Assembly (NCBI RefSeq): GCF_018688095.1
Contig: NZ_CP061311.1
Span: 432,861 to 496,860, forward strand
Reading direction: 5' to 3'
DNA: 64,000 nt
Origin: Polynucleobacter sp. AP-Titi-500A-B4
GTDB taxonomy: Bacteria > Pseudomonadota > Gammaproteobacteria > Burkholderiales > Burkholderiaceae
How positions within the stretch are numbered: position 1 is the stretch's first letter; every line of letters begins with the position of its first letter. Shown here in pieces: positions 7,676 to 17,559 of the stretch. The notes under the pieces are model-generated. The model ran no database searches. It was not told where the DNA came from and saw only the letters and a program-made list of their open reading frames with translations. A program made the position numbers and the translations under genes.

Positions 7676-8638
7676 TTATTTTTTCTCTAAAATAGTTTGC
7701 ACAACATAACGCGGGCGATTGCGGATTTGTTGGTAGATGCGACCGATGTATTCGCCCAGAAGACCTAGACCAAAGAGCATGACGCCAATTAAGAAGAAGG
7801 TCAGTGCGAAGAGGGTGAAGACTCCCTCAACCTCGGCACCCAGTACAAAGCGGCGTACTAGCAAGTAGGCAAACAAGCTGCCCGCAGCCAGGGAGAGTAG
7901 CATGCCCAGGATCGAGAAAATCTGCAAAGGCATGATAGAAAAGCCGGTCACCAAATCAAAGTTCAAACGAATGAGTTGATAGAGACTGTACTTGGACTCA
8001 CCAGCAAAACGCTCTTCGTGTTTGACGGTAATTTCAATCGGGTTCGCAGCAAAGGTATAAGCCAGTGCAGGAATAAAAGTATTGTTCTCGTCACATTGGC
8101 GGACGAGGTCAACAATCCGACGGCTATAGCCGCGCAACATGCAGCCTTGATCGGTCATAGTGATGCGTGTAATGTTTTCACGTAAACGGTTCATGGCACG
8201 TGAGGCAAATTTTCTGAAGAAACTATCGCGACGTTCTGCGCGAATAGTGCCTACGTAATCATGACCTTTTAATAATTGCTCGGTGAGCGCATCAATTTCT
8301 TCGGGGGGATTTTGTAAATCCGCATCTAAGGTAATGATGTATTCGCCTTGAGCGTATTCAAAGCCAGCCATGATGGCCATGTGCTGACCAAAGTTGCTAT
8401 GAAATAACACTGCGCGAGTCACATCTGGGCGCAAGTCGACTTGCTTAGCCAGAATTCCAGCGGAGCGATCTTTACTGCCGTCATTTACAAAAACGATTTC
8501 GTAAGCAATATTGCGTTTGGCGGCAACAGCATCTAATGCGGGGTAGAGGCGATCAAATAAAGCTTGAAGGCCATCTTCCTCGTTGTATACGGGAATAACG
8601 ATACTGAGCTTTGGGTTAGCAACTAAGTTTGCAGTCAT
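7676..8638 (-). CDS. arnC: Undecaprenyl-phosphate L-Ara4FN transferase
   Basis: Family 2 glycosyltransferase that moves L-Ara4FN from UDP to undecaprenyl phosphate at the inner membrane. The catalytic domain (about 10-230) has VIPVYNEEDGL, the DXD-type LDADLQNP, and the ArnC-type MTDQGCMLRGYSR. Two C-terminal membrane segments (about 237-260 and 272-296) anchor it. Length 320 residues, normal. It lies between arnB (41-bp gap) and the ArnA formyltransferase (no gap). Confidence 0.93.
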   Translation of the reverse strand: MTANLVANPKLSIVIPVYNEEDGLQALFDRLYPALDAVAAKRNIAYEIVFVNDGSKDRSAGILAKQVDLRPDVTRAVLFHSNFGQHMAIMAGFEYAQGEYIITLDADLQNPPEEIDALTEQLLKGHDYVGTIRAERRDSFFRKFASRAMNRLRENITRITMTDQGCMLRGYSRRIVDLVRQCDENNTFIPALAYTFAANPIEITVKHEERFAGESKYSLYQLIRLNFDLVTGFSIMPLQIFSILGMLLSLAAGSLFAYLLVRRFVLGAEVEGVFTLFALTFFLIGVMLFGLGLLGEYIGRIYQQIRNRPRYVVQTILEKK

Positions 8639-8679
8639 GCTGCAATTTTGCCTGATTCTGGGGATCTAACCCAATAAGA

Positions 8680-9846
8680 CTAGTTTTTGCGGTGTTTTTT
8701 GAGGATTACGACGAATCCGCTGGCTATACGGCCAATATCCTCATCAGCCATACCTGGAAATAGGGGAAGGGTGAGGATGGAGCGTCCGATATGTTCTGCA
8801 ATCGGAGTATCGCTAGTTTTATAACCTTGTTCTTTGTACAAGGTAAAGCCTGTGATTGCTGGATAGTGCACGCCAGTACCGATGCCAAGATCTCTTAGCT
8901 CAGTCATGACTTGAGCGCGATCACAGTTCAGTTGATCCAGTGGAAGCACTACCTGAAACATGTGCCAATTACTTTCGCTAAAGTTTTCAACTGGCAACTC
9001 TAATTTGAGATTTTCTAAGCTAGCTGATTTCATTTCAGTGCGAAGGGCATCGAAATATTGACGAGCTAGTGCAGCACGGCGTGTTTGATAAGCGGGCAAT
9101 TGTTTGAGTTGTTGCAAGCCAATCACTGCATTCACATCAGTTAAATTATCTTTACCGCCAAGAACATCGACATCCATCCCATCCATACCTTGACGCGTTA
9201 AACCTTGTAGACGAAATTTTTCCGCAAGCTTGGCTTCATCAGAGTTGTTTAGTACAAGGCAGCCGCCCTCAACCGTGGTGAGATTCTTATTCGCTTGGAA
9301 GCTAAAGCTCACCAGATCGCCAAAACTGCCAATCTTCTTACCTTTCCATTGTGAGCCAAAGGCTTGCGCAGCATCTTCAATCACGCGCAACTTATATTGC
9401 TTGGCTAAAGCGTAGAGTTGATCCATATCTACGGGCAGGCCTGCTAAATACACTGGCATGATGGCGCGTGTCTTCGGAGTAATGGCCGCCGCTACTTTAT
9501 TGAGGTCAATATTACGTGTCACGGGATCGATATCAACAAAGACGGGTTTTGCGCCAACACTCAGAATCACATTAGAAGTGGCTACCCAAGAAATTGGTGT
9601 TGTGATGACTTCATCACCTTCGCCAATGCCTGCAACTTGCAATGCAATCTTCATAGTTGCTGTGCCATTGGCAAAACAACGCACAGGCCGGCCACCTAAA
9701 TATTCACTTAGGGTTGCCTCGAACTCGGCTAATTTTGGTCCCGACGTTACCCATCCAGAACGCAACACCTCAGCCACAGCATCAATCGTTTCTTGATTAA
9801 AACTAGGGCGCGTGAAGGGGATAAAAGTAGGGCTGGAATTCGACAT
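8680..9846 (-). CDS. arnB: UDP-4-amino-4-deoxy-L-arabinose aminotransferase
   Basis: PLP-dependent DegT/DnrJ/EryC1-family aminotransferase (388 residues) that converts UDP-4-keto-pentose to UDP-L-Ara4N with glutamate as amino donor. Seen: the substrate-pocket opening FTRPSFNQETIDAVAEVLRS, VIEDAAQAFGSQWKGK with the PLP-contacting Asp, and SFQANKNLTTVEGG with the Schiff-base Lys. The gene follows arnT by 12 bp. Confidence 0.93.
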   Translation of the reverse strand: MSNSSPTFIPFTRPSFNQETIDAVAEVLRSGWVTSGPKLAEFEATLSEYLGGRPVRCFANGTATMKIALQVAGIGEGDEVITTPISWVATSNVILSVGAKPVFVDIDPVTRNIDLNKVAAAITPKTRAIMPVYLAGLPVDMDQLYALAKQYKLRVIEDAAQAFGSQWKGKKIGSFGDLVSFSFQANKNLTTVEGGCLVLNNSDEAKLAEKFRLQGLTRQGMDGMDVDVLGGKDNLTDVNAVIGLQQLKQLPAYQTRRAALARQYFDALRTEMKSASLENLKLELPVENFSESNWHMFQVVLPLDQLNCDRAQVMTELRDLGIGTGVHYPAITGFTLYKEQGYKTSDTPIAEHIGRSILTLPLFPGMADEDIGRIASGFVVILKKHRKN

Positions 9847-9858
9847 AGGTGTCTTATA

Positions 9859-11550
9859 TTACTTGGTCACGCTTGAGGTGTCTGGATGTTTTACGATGAC
9901 TCTACGAGAGTCGCGATCTACTTCCTGCATCGGCAGGTTTAAGCCCTGAAGCGCTATATATTGTTCTGGAACCATGATGGCGTAGGCAGTTTGGTCTTCC
10001 TGCCAGCGAGTAATAAACGACTCTATAGTCGGCATCCACAATTCTGGTTGCTGATTTACGCCAAACCGTAATTCATCTGGGTCTTCAACCATGATCATGG
10101 TTCTACCTAAATAGAATGGCATGGTGTGATCTAGCAGGCGCACTGAATAGAAATTCACGTTCGCAGGAATACTTGCTTTCACTCGATTAGCAAGATCAAT
10201 TCCTGAGACTGCCCGACCTAAGGTTTCGTGACCAGTGCCAGCAATGATGGCGCATAAGAAAAAGCCACTTGCAAAACTAACAATGCTTTGTAAGCCATTT
10301 CGTTTGGATTGCAGTGTTGCGTAAAGACTAAAAACAATCAGCGCAATCAATGCAGCTATGACCCAGTAGGTATATTGCGCATATGCTTCCATTTCATCTG
10401 GCCTTGCTTGCTTGCCAATTTCCGATAAGAAGAAAAATCCAACGCAGCCTAAAAGTGCAAAACCAAGTGTTTGTAACTTCCATGGCATTGTCATGGAGTT
10501 GGTATTTCCAAGTAAGCGATCTAAGCGATTACCAATTAATAAAGCTAAAGCTGGAAAAATCGGAATGATATAGCCTGGTAATTTAGAGCGTGACACACTG
10601 AAGAACGCAAAGATCACCACAAACCAGCAGACCAATAACCATCCACTGGAGAACTCACGTCTGCGATCCTGCCAGGCTTGTGCAATTGCGCCTGGGATTT
10701 GTAAAACCCAGGGGAGGATGCCTATGAGTAGTAGGGGTATGAAGTAATAGATGGGACCAGTTCTACTATGGGCGTCTTGTGTAAAGCGTTGCAGGTGCTC
10801 ATGAATAAAGAAGAATTCCAAAAACTCCGGATTACGTTGTGCTACCAAAACAAACCAAGGCGCAGTGATCACTAAGAACAAGATCAGTCCGCTCAACAAA
10901 CGTAAGCGCGTCCAGATTTTCCAGTCCCAAGTGCTAATTGAATATGCAATAAACACCATTGCCGGTATAGCGGCACCAATAACCCCTTTTGAAAGTGTTG
11001 CCAGTGCCATGAAAATCCAGCAAGCCCACATCCAGTTGCGAGAGCTAAATTTATTGTGAGCAGTTTGTGCAAGCAAGAGGCTGCAAAGAGCTGCTACTAA
11101 AAATGCAGACAGACCCATATCTAAAGAATTGAAGTGGCCGCTAATGACCCACATTGGGCTCGAAGCCAATACTGCTGCAGCTAACCATCCTGCTCTTGCG
11201 TTGTAAATACGTGCGCCAGTAAAGCCAATGGCCAGAATCGTTAAAAATCCAGTGAGAGCTGTCCAGAGTCTGGCTTGCCAATCACCAATGCCAAAGACTT
11301 GGAATGCTGCAGCGGTTGCCCAAACTTGTAGAGGGGGCTTTTCAAAATACTTGTAGCCGTTATAGCGAGGAGTGACCCAATCGCCGGTAACCAACATTTC
11401 TCTGGCCATTTCTGCATAGCGCCCTTCGTCCGATGGAATGAGGTGCCGATAGCTCAAGGTTCCAAACCAGAGTAAGGCATAAATCAGCAGTAAGAGCAAA
11501 ATTTTGCCGGGATGCAAAGCAGACGACTGCCGAATTTGCCCAAATTGCAT
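9859..11550 (-). CDS. arnT: Lipid A L-Ara4N transferase (GT83, PMT family)
   Basis: Multi-spanning inner-membrane glycosyltransferase, 563 residues, that moves L-Ara4N from undecaprenyl phosphate onto lipid A phosphates on the periplasmic side. Typical N-terminal features: a first membrane helix, then SYRHLIPSDEGRYAEMAREM with the catalytic acidic residues, and YFEKPPLQVW. Around twelve hydrophobic helices and a periplasmic C-terminal domain follow. Its ATG shares one base with the stop of the upstream DUF498 gene (TAATG). Distant PMT relatives act on other sugars, but the arn neighbours fix the role. Confidence 0.9.
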   Translation of the reverse strand: MQFGQIRQSSALHPGKILLLLLIYALLWFGTLSYRHLIPSDEGRYAEMAREMLVTGDWVTPRYNGYKYFEKPPLQVWATAAAFQVFGIGDWQARLWTALTGFLTILAIGFTGARIYNARAGWLAAAVLASSPMWVISGHFNSLDMGLSAFLVAALCSLLLAQTAHNKFSSRNWMWACWIFMALATLSKGVIGAAIPAMVFIAYSISTWDWKIWTRLRLLSGLILFLVITAPWFVLVAQRNPEFLEFFFIHEHLQRFTQDAHSRTGPIYYFIPLLLIGILPWVLQIPGAIAQAWQDRRREFSSGWLLVCWFVVIFAFFSVSRSKLPGYIIPIFPALALLIGNRLDRLLGNTNSMTMPWKLQTLGFALLGCVGFFFLSEIGKQARPDEMEAYAQYTYWVIAALIALIVFSLYATLQSKRNGLQSIVSFASGFFLCAIIAGTGHETLGRAVSGIDLANRVKASIPANVNFYSVRLLDHTMPFYLGRTMIMVEDPDELRFGVNQQPELWMPTIESFITRWQEDQTAYAIMVPEQYIALQGLNLPMQEVDRDSRRVIVKHPDTSSVTK

Positions 11551-11927
11551 TAAGCGGGTTCCACTATTAAGGCGAGTAGGACGATACGGCCCTCGCCCAC
11601 CAAGATGTTGTAAGTACGGCAGGCTGCCTGAGAGTCCATGATTTCAAAGCCAATTTTGGCTGCGATGAGGGCTTTTAAGAGTTCTGGCTTCGGAAACCGC
11701 TGACGACTGCCTGTGCCTATGAGAATTAATTCAGGCTTGAGATTGACCATTTGAGCAAAATGGCTAGCTTCTAGGTCATCAAAGGACTTTGCGGACCACT
11801 CCGAAATGGCCCCATCAGAGCTCAATAAGACAGCATGGGCATATGGGACCTTGTTGATCTCTACATAGCCATCGCCATAGCCGGTGATCGTATTGGCTCC
11901 AGAATGGGGGTCAGATTGAAGCTTCAA
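11550..11927 (-). CDS. Mth938-like domain protein (DUF498/NDUFAF3 family)
   Basis: A 125-residue single-domain protein of the Mth938/NDUFAF3-like family: central ELILIGTGSRQRFP and a C-terminal beta strand region. Function is unknown in bacteria; the mitochondrial relative assists complex I assembly. The apparent start is TTG at 11927 with a weak purine-rich sequence upstream. It is translationally coupled to arnT (overlapping TAATG) and so probably heads the arn transcript. The 79 bp between it and the divergent alaA must hold both promoters; I see a TATAAT-like -10 on the minus strand but no well-spaced -35. Confidence 0.8.
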   Translation of the reverse strand: MKLQSDPHSGANTITGYGDGYVEINKVPYAHAVLLSSDGAISEWSAKSFDDLEASHFAQMVNLKPELILIGTGSRQRFPKPELLKALIAAKIGFEIMDSQAACRTYNILVGEGRIVLLALIVEPA

Positions 11928-12006
11928 GTGGACTCTCTGTCATAATTATGTGGATTATAGCTAGCTGTTTTTTCCAAGATTTCAAGAACTTACCCTTTAA
12001 TTTATT

Positions 12007-13263
12007 GTGAAACCTATCCTAAAGTCCCAAAAACTCGATAACGTCTGTTACGACATTCGTGGGCCAGTGCTCGAGCTAGCTCAGCGCATGGAGGAAGAGG
12101 GTCACAAAATTATCAAATTAAACATCGGAAACGTAGGGGTTTTCGGTTTCGATCCTCCTGAAGAGATTCAGTTGGACATGATTCGTAATTTGAGTAACGC
12201 TTCTGCTTATTCTGATTCCAAGGGTATTTTTGCTGCTCGTAAAGCCATCATGCAGTACTGCCAAGAAAAAGGCATTCAAGGTGTAGCTTTGGATGATGTT
12301 TATACCGGTAACGGTGTATCTGAGCTCATCGTACTTTCGATGAACGCGCTCTTAAATGATGGCGATGAAGTTTTAGTGCCAACACCAGACTACCCACTAT
12401 GGACAGCTGCAGTTAGTTTGTCGAGTGGTACCCCTGTGCACTATTTGTGCGATGAGTCAAAAGATTGGGCGCCAGACTTAAATGATCTGCGCAAAAAAAT
12501 TACTCCCCGTACAAAAGCAATTGTGGTGATCAATCCAAATAATCCAACAGGTGCGATTTACTCTAAAGAAGTGTTGCTTGAGTTGACCAATATTGCTCGC
12601 GAACATGGTTTGATTTTGTTTGCTGATGAAATCTACGACAAGATGTTGTATGACGGCGAGAAACATATTTCTTTAGCTTCTTTATCGAATGATGTTGTCA
12701 TCATCACCTTTAACGGCTTGTCTAAGAACTACCGCTCATGCGGCTATCGAGCAGGCTGGATGGTGGTTTCAGGCGACAAAGAGATGGTGCGTGACTATAT
12801 TGAAGGCCTTAATATGTTGGCGTCGATGCGCTTGTGCGCAAATGTGCCAGGTCAATATGCGATTCAAACGGCATTGGGTGGATATCAAAGTATTAATGAT
12901 TTAGTAGGTGAGGGCGGTCGCTTAGCAAAGCAACGTGACCTTGCTTGGAAATTGATTACGGATATTCCCGGTGTGACTTGTGTCAAACCAAAATCTGCTT
13001 TGTATTTATTTCCAAAGTTAGATCCAGATGTTTACCCTATAGAAGATGATCAACAGTTTGTTGCTGATCTCTTAAAAGAAGAGAAAGTATTGTTAGTGCA
13101 GGGCTCTGGTTTTAACTGGGCCAAGCCTGATCACTTCCGCGTAGTGTTCTTACCTCACGAAGATGTGCTTAAAGAGGCGATTGGTCGCCTCGCACGTTTT
13201 CTCGAGCGTTATCGTAATAAGCATGGCCGTAAGGCTTCTTCAACTGCAGCAAAGGCATCATGA
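12007..13263 (+). CDS. alaA: Alanine-synthesising transaminase, AlaA type
   Basis: Class I PLP aminotransferase of 418 residues, very like E. coli AlaA (glutamate-pyruvate transaminase) over its whole length: KLDNVCYDIRGPVLELA, GNGVSELI, NPNNPTGA, FADEIYDKML and the PLP-lysine segment TFNGLSKNYRS. The start is GTG. The end overlaps hom by four bases (ATGA). In Burkholderiales this gene commonly heads the hom-thrC cluster. Confidence 0.93.
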   Translation: MKPILKSQKLDNVCYDIRGPVLELAQRMEEEGHKIIKLNIGNVGVFGFDPPEEIQLDMIRNLSNASAYSDSKGIFAARKAIMQYCQEKGIQGVALDDVYTGNGVSELIVLSMNALLNDGDEVLVPTPDYPLWTAAVSLSSGTPVHYLCDESKDWAPDLNDLRKKITPRTKAIVVINPNNPTGAIYSKEVLLELTNIAREHGLILFADEIYDKMLYDGEKHISLASLSNDVVIITFNGLSKNYRSCGYRAGWMVVSGDKEMVRDYIEGLNMLASMRLCANVPGQYAIQTALGGYQSINDLVGEGGRLAKQRDLAWKLITDIPGVTCVKPKSALYLFPKLDPDVYPIEDDQQFVADLLKEEKVLLVQGSGFNWAKPDHFRVVFLPHEDVLKEAIGRLARFLERYRNKHGRKASSTAAKAS

Positions 13264-14570
13264 AACCGATTCAAGTAGGTCTATTAGGTATTGGCACCGT
13301 TGGTGGTGGCGTATTCACTGTGCTCGAGCGCAACCAAGATGAGATTACTCGTCGCGCTGGTCGTGGCATTCGTATTAATACCGTTGCTGACCTCAATGTA
13401 GAGCGTGCTAAAGAGATCGTTAAAGATCGTGCGCAGATCGTTAATGACGCTCGTGCGGTGATCAATAACCCTGAAATTGATATCGTTGTCGAGCTTATTG
13501 GTGGCTATGGTATTGCCAAGGATCTCGTTTTAGAGGCGATCGCAGCAGGTAAGCATGTGGTTACTGCTAACAAGGCCTTGATTGCTGTTCACGGCAATGA
13601 GATTTTTAAAGCAGCTCATGCCAAAGGCGTGATGGTCGCTTTCGAAGCGGCAGTTGCCGGTGGCATTCCGATCATTAAAGCTTTGCGTGAGGGTTTAACG
13701 GCGAACCGTATTGAGTGGATTGCCGGCATCATCAATGGCACCACCAACTTCATTCTCTCTGAGATGCGTGATAAAGGCTTGGACTTTGCAACCGTTCTCA
13801 AAGAAGCGCAACGTTTAGGCTATGCGGAAGCGGATCCAACCTTCGATATTGAAGGCGTTGATGCTGCTCATAAAGCAACCATCATGAGCGCAATTGCATT
13901 TGGTATTCCAATGCAGTTTGAAAAGGCTCACGTTGAGGGTATTACTAAATTAGCAGCGATTGATATTCGTTACGCTGAGCAATTGGGTTACCGTATCAAG
14001 TTATTGGGTATTGCCAAGAAAACGACAACTGGCGTTGAATTACGTGTACATCCAACTTTAATTCCTTCTAAGCGTTTAATTGCAAACGTCGAAGGTGCGA
14101 TGAATGCGGTTCAGGTATTTGGTGATGCTGTTGGTACAACTCTTTACTATGGCAAAGGCGCTGGTTCAGAGCCAACTGCTTCCGCAGTCATTGCCGACTT
14201 AGTGGATATCACACGGTTATTGAGCGCGGATCCTGAGCATCGCGTTCCTTACTTGGCATTCCAACCAGAGTCCGTCCAAAACACGCCTGTATTGCCAATC
14301 GGTGAGATTACGACAAGCTATTACCTGCGTATGCGCGTGGCGGATCAGGCTGGCGTTCTAGCGGATATCACGAAAATCTTGGCTTCGCATGGCGTATCGA
14401 TTGATGCGCTCCTACAAAAAGAAGCTGACGAAGGTGAGAGCCAAACCGATTTGGTTGCCTTAACTCACGAAACTAAAGAAAAGAACATGATCGCCGCAAT
14501 TAAAGAGATTGAGAATCTCAAAACGGTTGCTGGTGAAGTGGTGAAGATTCGTTTAGAAAATCTGTCTTAA
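13260..14570 (+). CDS. hom: Homoserine dehydrogenase
   Basis: Reduces aspartate semialdehyde to homoserine for threonine and methionine. A 436-residue monofunctional enzyme: NAD(P)-binding GIGTVGGGV at the N-terminus, the catalytic/substrate domain with GIINGTTNFIL and EADPTFDIEGVDAAHK, and a C-terminal ACT domain (about 350-430, YYLRMRVADQAGVLADI) that normally mediates feedback by threonine. ATG overlaps the alaA stop. Confidence 0.96.
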   Translation: MKPIQVGLLGIGTVGGGVFTVLERNQDEITRRAGRGIRINTVADLNVERAKEIVKDRAQIVNDARAVINNPEIDIVVELIGGYGIAKDLVLEAIAAGKHVVTANKALIAVHGNEIFKAAHAKGVMVAFEAAVAGGIPIIKALREGLTANRIEWIAGIINGTTNFILSEMRDKGLDFATVLKEAQRLGYAEADPTFDIEGVDAAHKATIMSAIAFGIPMQFEKAHVEGITKLAAIDIRYAEQLGYRIKLLGIAKKTTTGVELRVHPTLIPSKRLIANVEGAMNAVQVFGDAVGTTLYYGKGAGSEPTASAVIADLVDITRLLSADPEHRVPYLAFQPESVQNTPVLPIGEITTSYYLRMRVADQAGVLADITKILASHGVSIDALLQKEADEGESQTDLVALTHETKEKNMIAAIKEIENLKTVAGEVVKIRLENLS

Positions 14571-14578
14571 TTAAATCT

Positions 14579-16021
14579 ATGCGTTACCAATCTACTCGTG
14601 GCAATAGTCCGCAACAATCCTTCTTAGAAATTTTGTTGGGTGGATTGGCGCCTGATGGCGGCCTGTATTTGCCAATGCAATATCCAAAAGTGACTCCCGC
14701 TCAGTTAGATTCTTGGCGTGGCTTGTCTTATGCAGACTTAGCCTACGAAGTCTTGAGTTTTTATTGCGATGACATCCCTGAGGCAGATCTGCGTGCACTC
14801 TTGCGTAAAACCTACACCGAGCAAGTCTATTGCAATGGGCGTCCTCAAGATAATGCGAGAGACATTACGCCTTTACATTGGTTGGGAGAAGAGCATGGCA
14901 CCCGAATTGGCTTATTAAGTCTTTCCAATGGTCCAACCTTGGCTTTTAAAGATATGGCGATGCAGTTACTGGGCAATCTTTTTGAATATGCATTAAAGCG
15001 TGCAGGTCAAAAGCTCAATATTTTGGGCGCAACTTCTGGCGATACTGGTAGTGCTGCTGAATATGCAATGCGTGGCAAAGAGGGTGTAACGGTGTTTATG
15101 CTCTCGCCACGCGGCAAGATGAGCTCTTTCCAATCGGCTCAGATGTATTCCTTACAGGATCCCAATATTTTTAACTTAGCAGTCGCTGGCGTTTTTGATG
15201 ATTGCCAGGATATTGTTAAGGCGGTCAGTAACGATCATGCGTTTAAAGCGAAGAACCAAATTGGCACCGTGAACTCTATTAATTGGGGTCGCGTTGTTGC
15301 TCAGGTCGTGTATTACTTCCAAGGTTATTTACTGGCAACCAAGTCTAGTGCTGAAAAAGTATCGTTCACCGTTCCATCAGGAAACTTCGGTAACATTTGT
15401 GCGGGCCATATTGCTCGCATGATGGGTTTGCCGATTGCACATCTCATTGTGGCAACTAATGAGAACGATGTTCTTGATGAGTTCTTCCGTACCGGTGTTT
15501 ATCGTGCGCGTAAGTCTGCTGAAACTTTGCATACCTCTAGTCCTTCAATGGATATTTCTAAGGCAAGTAACTTTGAGCGCTTTGTCTTCGACTTTATGGG
15601 TCAGGATGGTCGGGCGACTGCAGCCATGTTTAAGCAAGTCGATACGACAGGTGGTTTTGACATTTCCAAAGATGCGGTCTTCAAGGATCTTGGCAAATAT
15701 GGTTTCCAATCTGGTCGCAGCACCCATGCTAACCGTTTGGATACTATTCGCAATGTTGAAAAGCAATATGGCGTGATGATTGATACGCATACCGCTGATG
15801 GTGTCAAAGTGGCTCGCGAGCATTTGCAAGCAGGTATTCCGATGCTGGTTCTTGAAACTGCTTTACCAATTAAGTTTGAAGAAACTATTCAAGAAGCTTT
15901 GGGTCGTCCTGCCGAATGCCCACCTGCATTTAGAGACATTAAATCAAAGCCACAGCGCGTTGAAAATATTGATGCTGATGTAAATCAGGTTAAAGATTTC
16001 ATTACGGCGCACGTTAGTTAA
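14579..16021 (+). CDS. thrC: Threonine synthase
   Basis: PLP enzyme converting O-phosphohomoserine to threonine. At 480 residues it belongs to the long proteobacterial form. It opens YQSTRGN; the Schiff-base Lys is in GPTLAFKDMAMQ, and the phosphate-binding loop is in GATSGDTGSAAEYAM. It lies 8 bp after hom, so the two are co-transcribed. Confidence 0.96.
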   Translation: MRYQSTRGNSPQQSFLEILLGGLAPDGGLYLPMQYPKVTPAQLDSWRGLSYADLAYEVLSFYCDDIPEADLRALLRKTYTEQVYCNGRPQDNARDITPLHWLGEEHGTRIGLLSLSNGPTLAFKDMAMQLLGNLFEYALKRAGQKLNILGATSGDTGSAAEYAMRGKEGVTVFMLSPRGKMSSFQSAQMYSLQDPNIFNLAVAGVFDDCQDIVKAVSNDHAFKAKNQIGTVNSINWGRVVAQVVYYFQGYLLATKSSAEKVSFTVPSGNFGNICAGHIARMMGLPIAHLIVATNENDVLDEFFRTGVYRARKSAETLHTSSPSMDISKASNFERFVFDFMGQDGRATAAMFKQVDTTGGFDISKDAVFKDLGKYGFQSGRSTHANRLDTIRNVEKQYGVMIDTHTADGVKVAREHLQAGIPMLVLETALPIKFEETIQEALGRPAECPPAFRDIKSKPQRVENIDADVNQVKDFITAHVS

Positions 16022-16040
16022 ATTCTTAATTGATATTGCT

Positions 16041-17282
16041 ATGACTAAGCCACCGATGTTGACTGCGCAGCAGGCTTTAGATCATTTACTCTCCCATGCT
16101 AAACCAGTAGAGGAACATGAAAACGTTCCGATGCAAGCAACGTTGGGTCGTGTACTCGCAGAAAATGTGAATAGCCTGGTGGATGTACCTCCGCTCGATA
16201 ACACTTCTATGGATGGGTATGCAGTGAGAACTGCTGACACCACGACGACTGGGAAAACTCTGAAAATCGCACAACGTATTCCGGCGGGTTCGGTTGGCAT
16301 ACAACTGGAGCCTGGTACTGCAGCCCGAATTTTTACAGGTGCCCCTGTACCACCAGGTGCTGATGCAGTCGTGATGCAAGAAGATTGCGCTATTCCTGAG
16401 GGTGCTGCAGACCAAGTTCAAGTCAACATTGTCCCAACACCAGGCCAATGGATCCGTCGCCGTGGTGAAGATCTCACCGCAGGCAAAACAGCTCTAACGG
16501 CTGGCACATTTTTACGCCCTCAAGAGTTGGGTGTTGCTGCGTCTGCTGGTTTAACCCACTTAAATGTGAAGCGCCGTGTGAAAGTTGCTGCTTTTTTTAC
16601 TGGTGATGAATTGGCTTTACCAGGAGAGCCTCTAAAACCAGGCGGTATCTACAACTCTAATCGCGATACTTTATTAGCTTGCCTGAGGTCTTTGGGTTGC
16701 GAGGCGACGGATTTAGGCATTGTTCCTGATCGTTTGGATGCTACTCGCCAAGCCTTACGCAAAGCGAGTAAAGATCACGACTTGATCATTACTTCGGGGG
16801 GCGTGTCGGTTGGTGAAGAGGATCACATCAAGCCGGCAGTGACCGCTGAAGGTAGATTAGATCTGTGGCAGATTGCGATTAAGCCTGGTAAGCCACTAGC
16901 ATTCGGTGCAGTTCGTAAATCCGATGAATCCAAAGATGGTGAAGCCTGGTTTATCGGTTTACCTGGTAATCCAGTATCTAGTTTTGTCACATTCTTATTA
17001 TTTGTACGCCCCTTTATTCTTAAACTCCAAGGCCGTGAAGCGAGGTTGCCACAATCTTATTTAATGCGCGCTGATTTTGATTGGACAAAAGCAGATCGTC
17101 GCAATGAGTTCTTGCGGGTGAAGGTGAATGCAGAGGGTGGCTTAGATTTATTCCCTAATCAAAGTTCTGGTGTACTCACAAGTGCTTCTTGGGGGGATGG
17201 TCTGCTGGATTGCCCACCAGGGCAGCCTATTCACAGGGGTGATTTAGTGAAATACATCCCTTTTGACTCGCTGCTTAAATAA
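16041..17282 (+). CDS. moeA: Molybdopterin molybdenumtransferase
   Basis: Inserts molybdate into adenylylated molybdopterin in the final step of Moco synthesis. The 413 residues show the MoeA layout: the N-terminal region DVPPLDNTSMDGYAV, the MoCF domain with FFTGDELALPGEPL, TSGGVSVGEEDHIKPA and GLPGNPVSSFVTF, and a C-terminal beta domain. It is 19 bp after thrC and 18 bp before moaD, forming a thrC-moeA-moaD-moaE run. Confidence 0.95.
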   Translation: MTKPPMLTAQQALDHLLSHAKPVEEHENVPMQATLGRVLAENVNSLVDVPPLDNTSMDGYAVRTADTTTTGKTLKIAQRIPAGSVGIQLEPGTAARIFTGAPVPPGADAVVMQEDCAIPEGAADQVQVNIVPTPGQWIRRRGEDLTAGKTALTAGTFLRPQELGVAASAGLTHLNVKRRVKVAAFFTGDELALPGEPLKPGGIYNSNRDTLLACLRSLGCEATDLGIVPDRLDATRQALRKASKDHDLIITSGGVSVGEEDHIKPAVTAEGRLDLWQIAIKPGKPLAFGAVRKSDESKDGEAWFIGLPGNPVSSFVTFLLFVRPFILKLQGREARLPQSYLMRADFDWTKADRRNEFLRVKVNAEGGLDLFPNQSSGVLTSASWGDGLLDCPPGQPIHRGDLVKYIPFDSLLK

Positions 17283-17300
17283 TCGGTTTACGATTACCTT

Positions 17301-17558
17301 ATGAAACTCGAATTGCGATTCTTTGCATCCTTGCGTGAAGCCTTAGGGATTTCTCAAGAAAATATCGATACGCCCACCAGCGTCAAAACAATTGCTGAGC
17401 TCAGAATCTTTCTTGCTCAACGCGGTGGCGTGTGGGCTGAGTCTCTAGCTGAGGGAAAAGCATTGCGCTGCGCCCTGAATCATCACATGGTGGATTCAAA
17501 TACTGCTTTGCAAGAAGGTGCTGAAGTAGCATTTTTTCCTCCAGTGACCGGAGGCTAA
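17301..17558 (+). CDS. moaD: Molybdopterin synthase sulfur-carrier subunit
   Basis: Ubiquitin-like small protein (85 residues) ending in the Gly-Gly tail (PPVTGG), which is thiocarboxylated and donates sulfur for dithiolene formation by MoaE. The beta-grasp pattern begins LRFFASLREALG. Next to moaE, its partner in the synthase heterotetramer. Confidence 0.95.
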   Translation: MKLELRFFASLREALGISQENIDTPTSVKTIAELRIFLAQRGGVWAESLAEGKALRCALNHHMVDSNTALQEGAEVAFFPPVTGG

Positions 17559-17559
17559 T

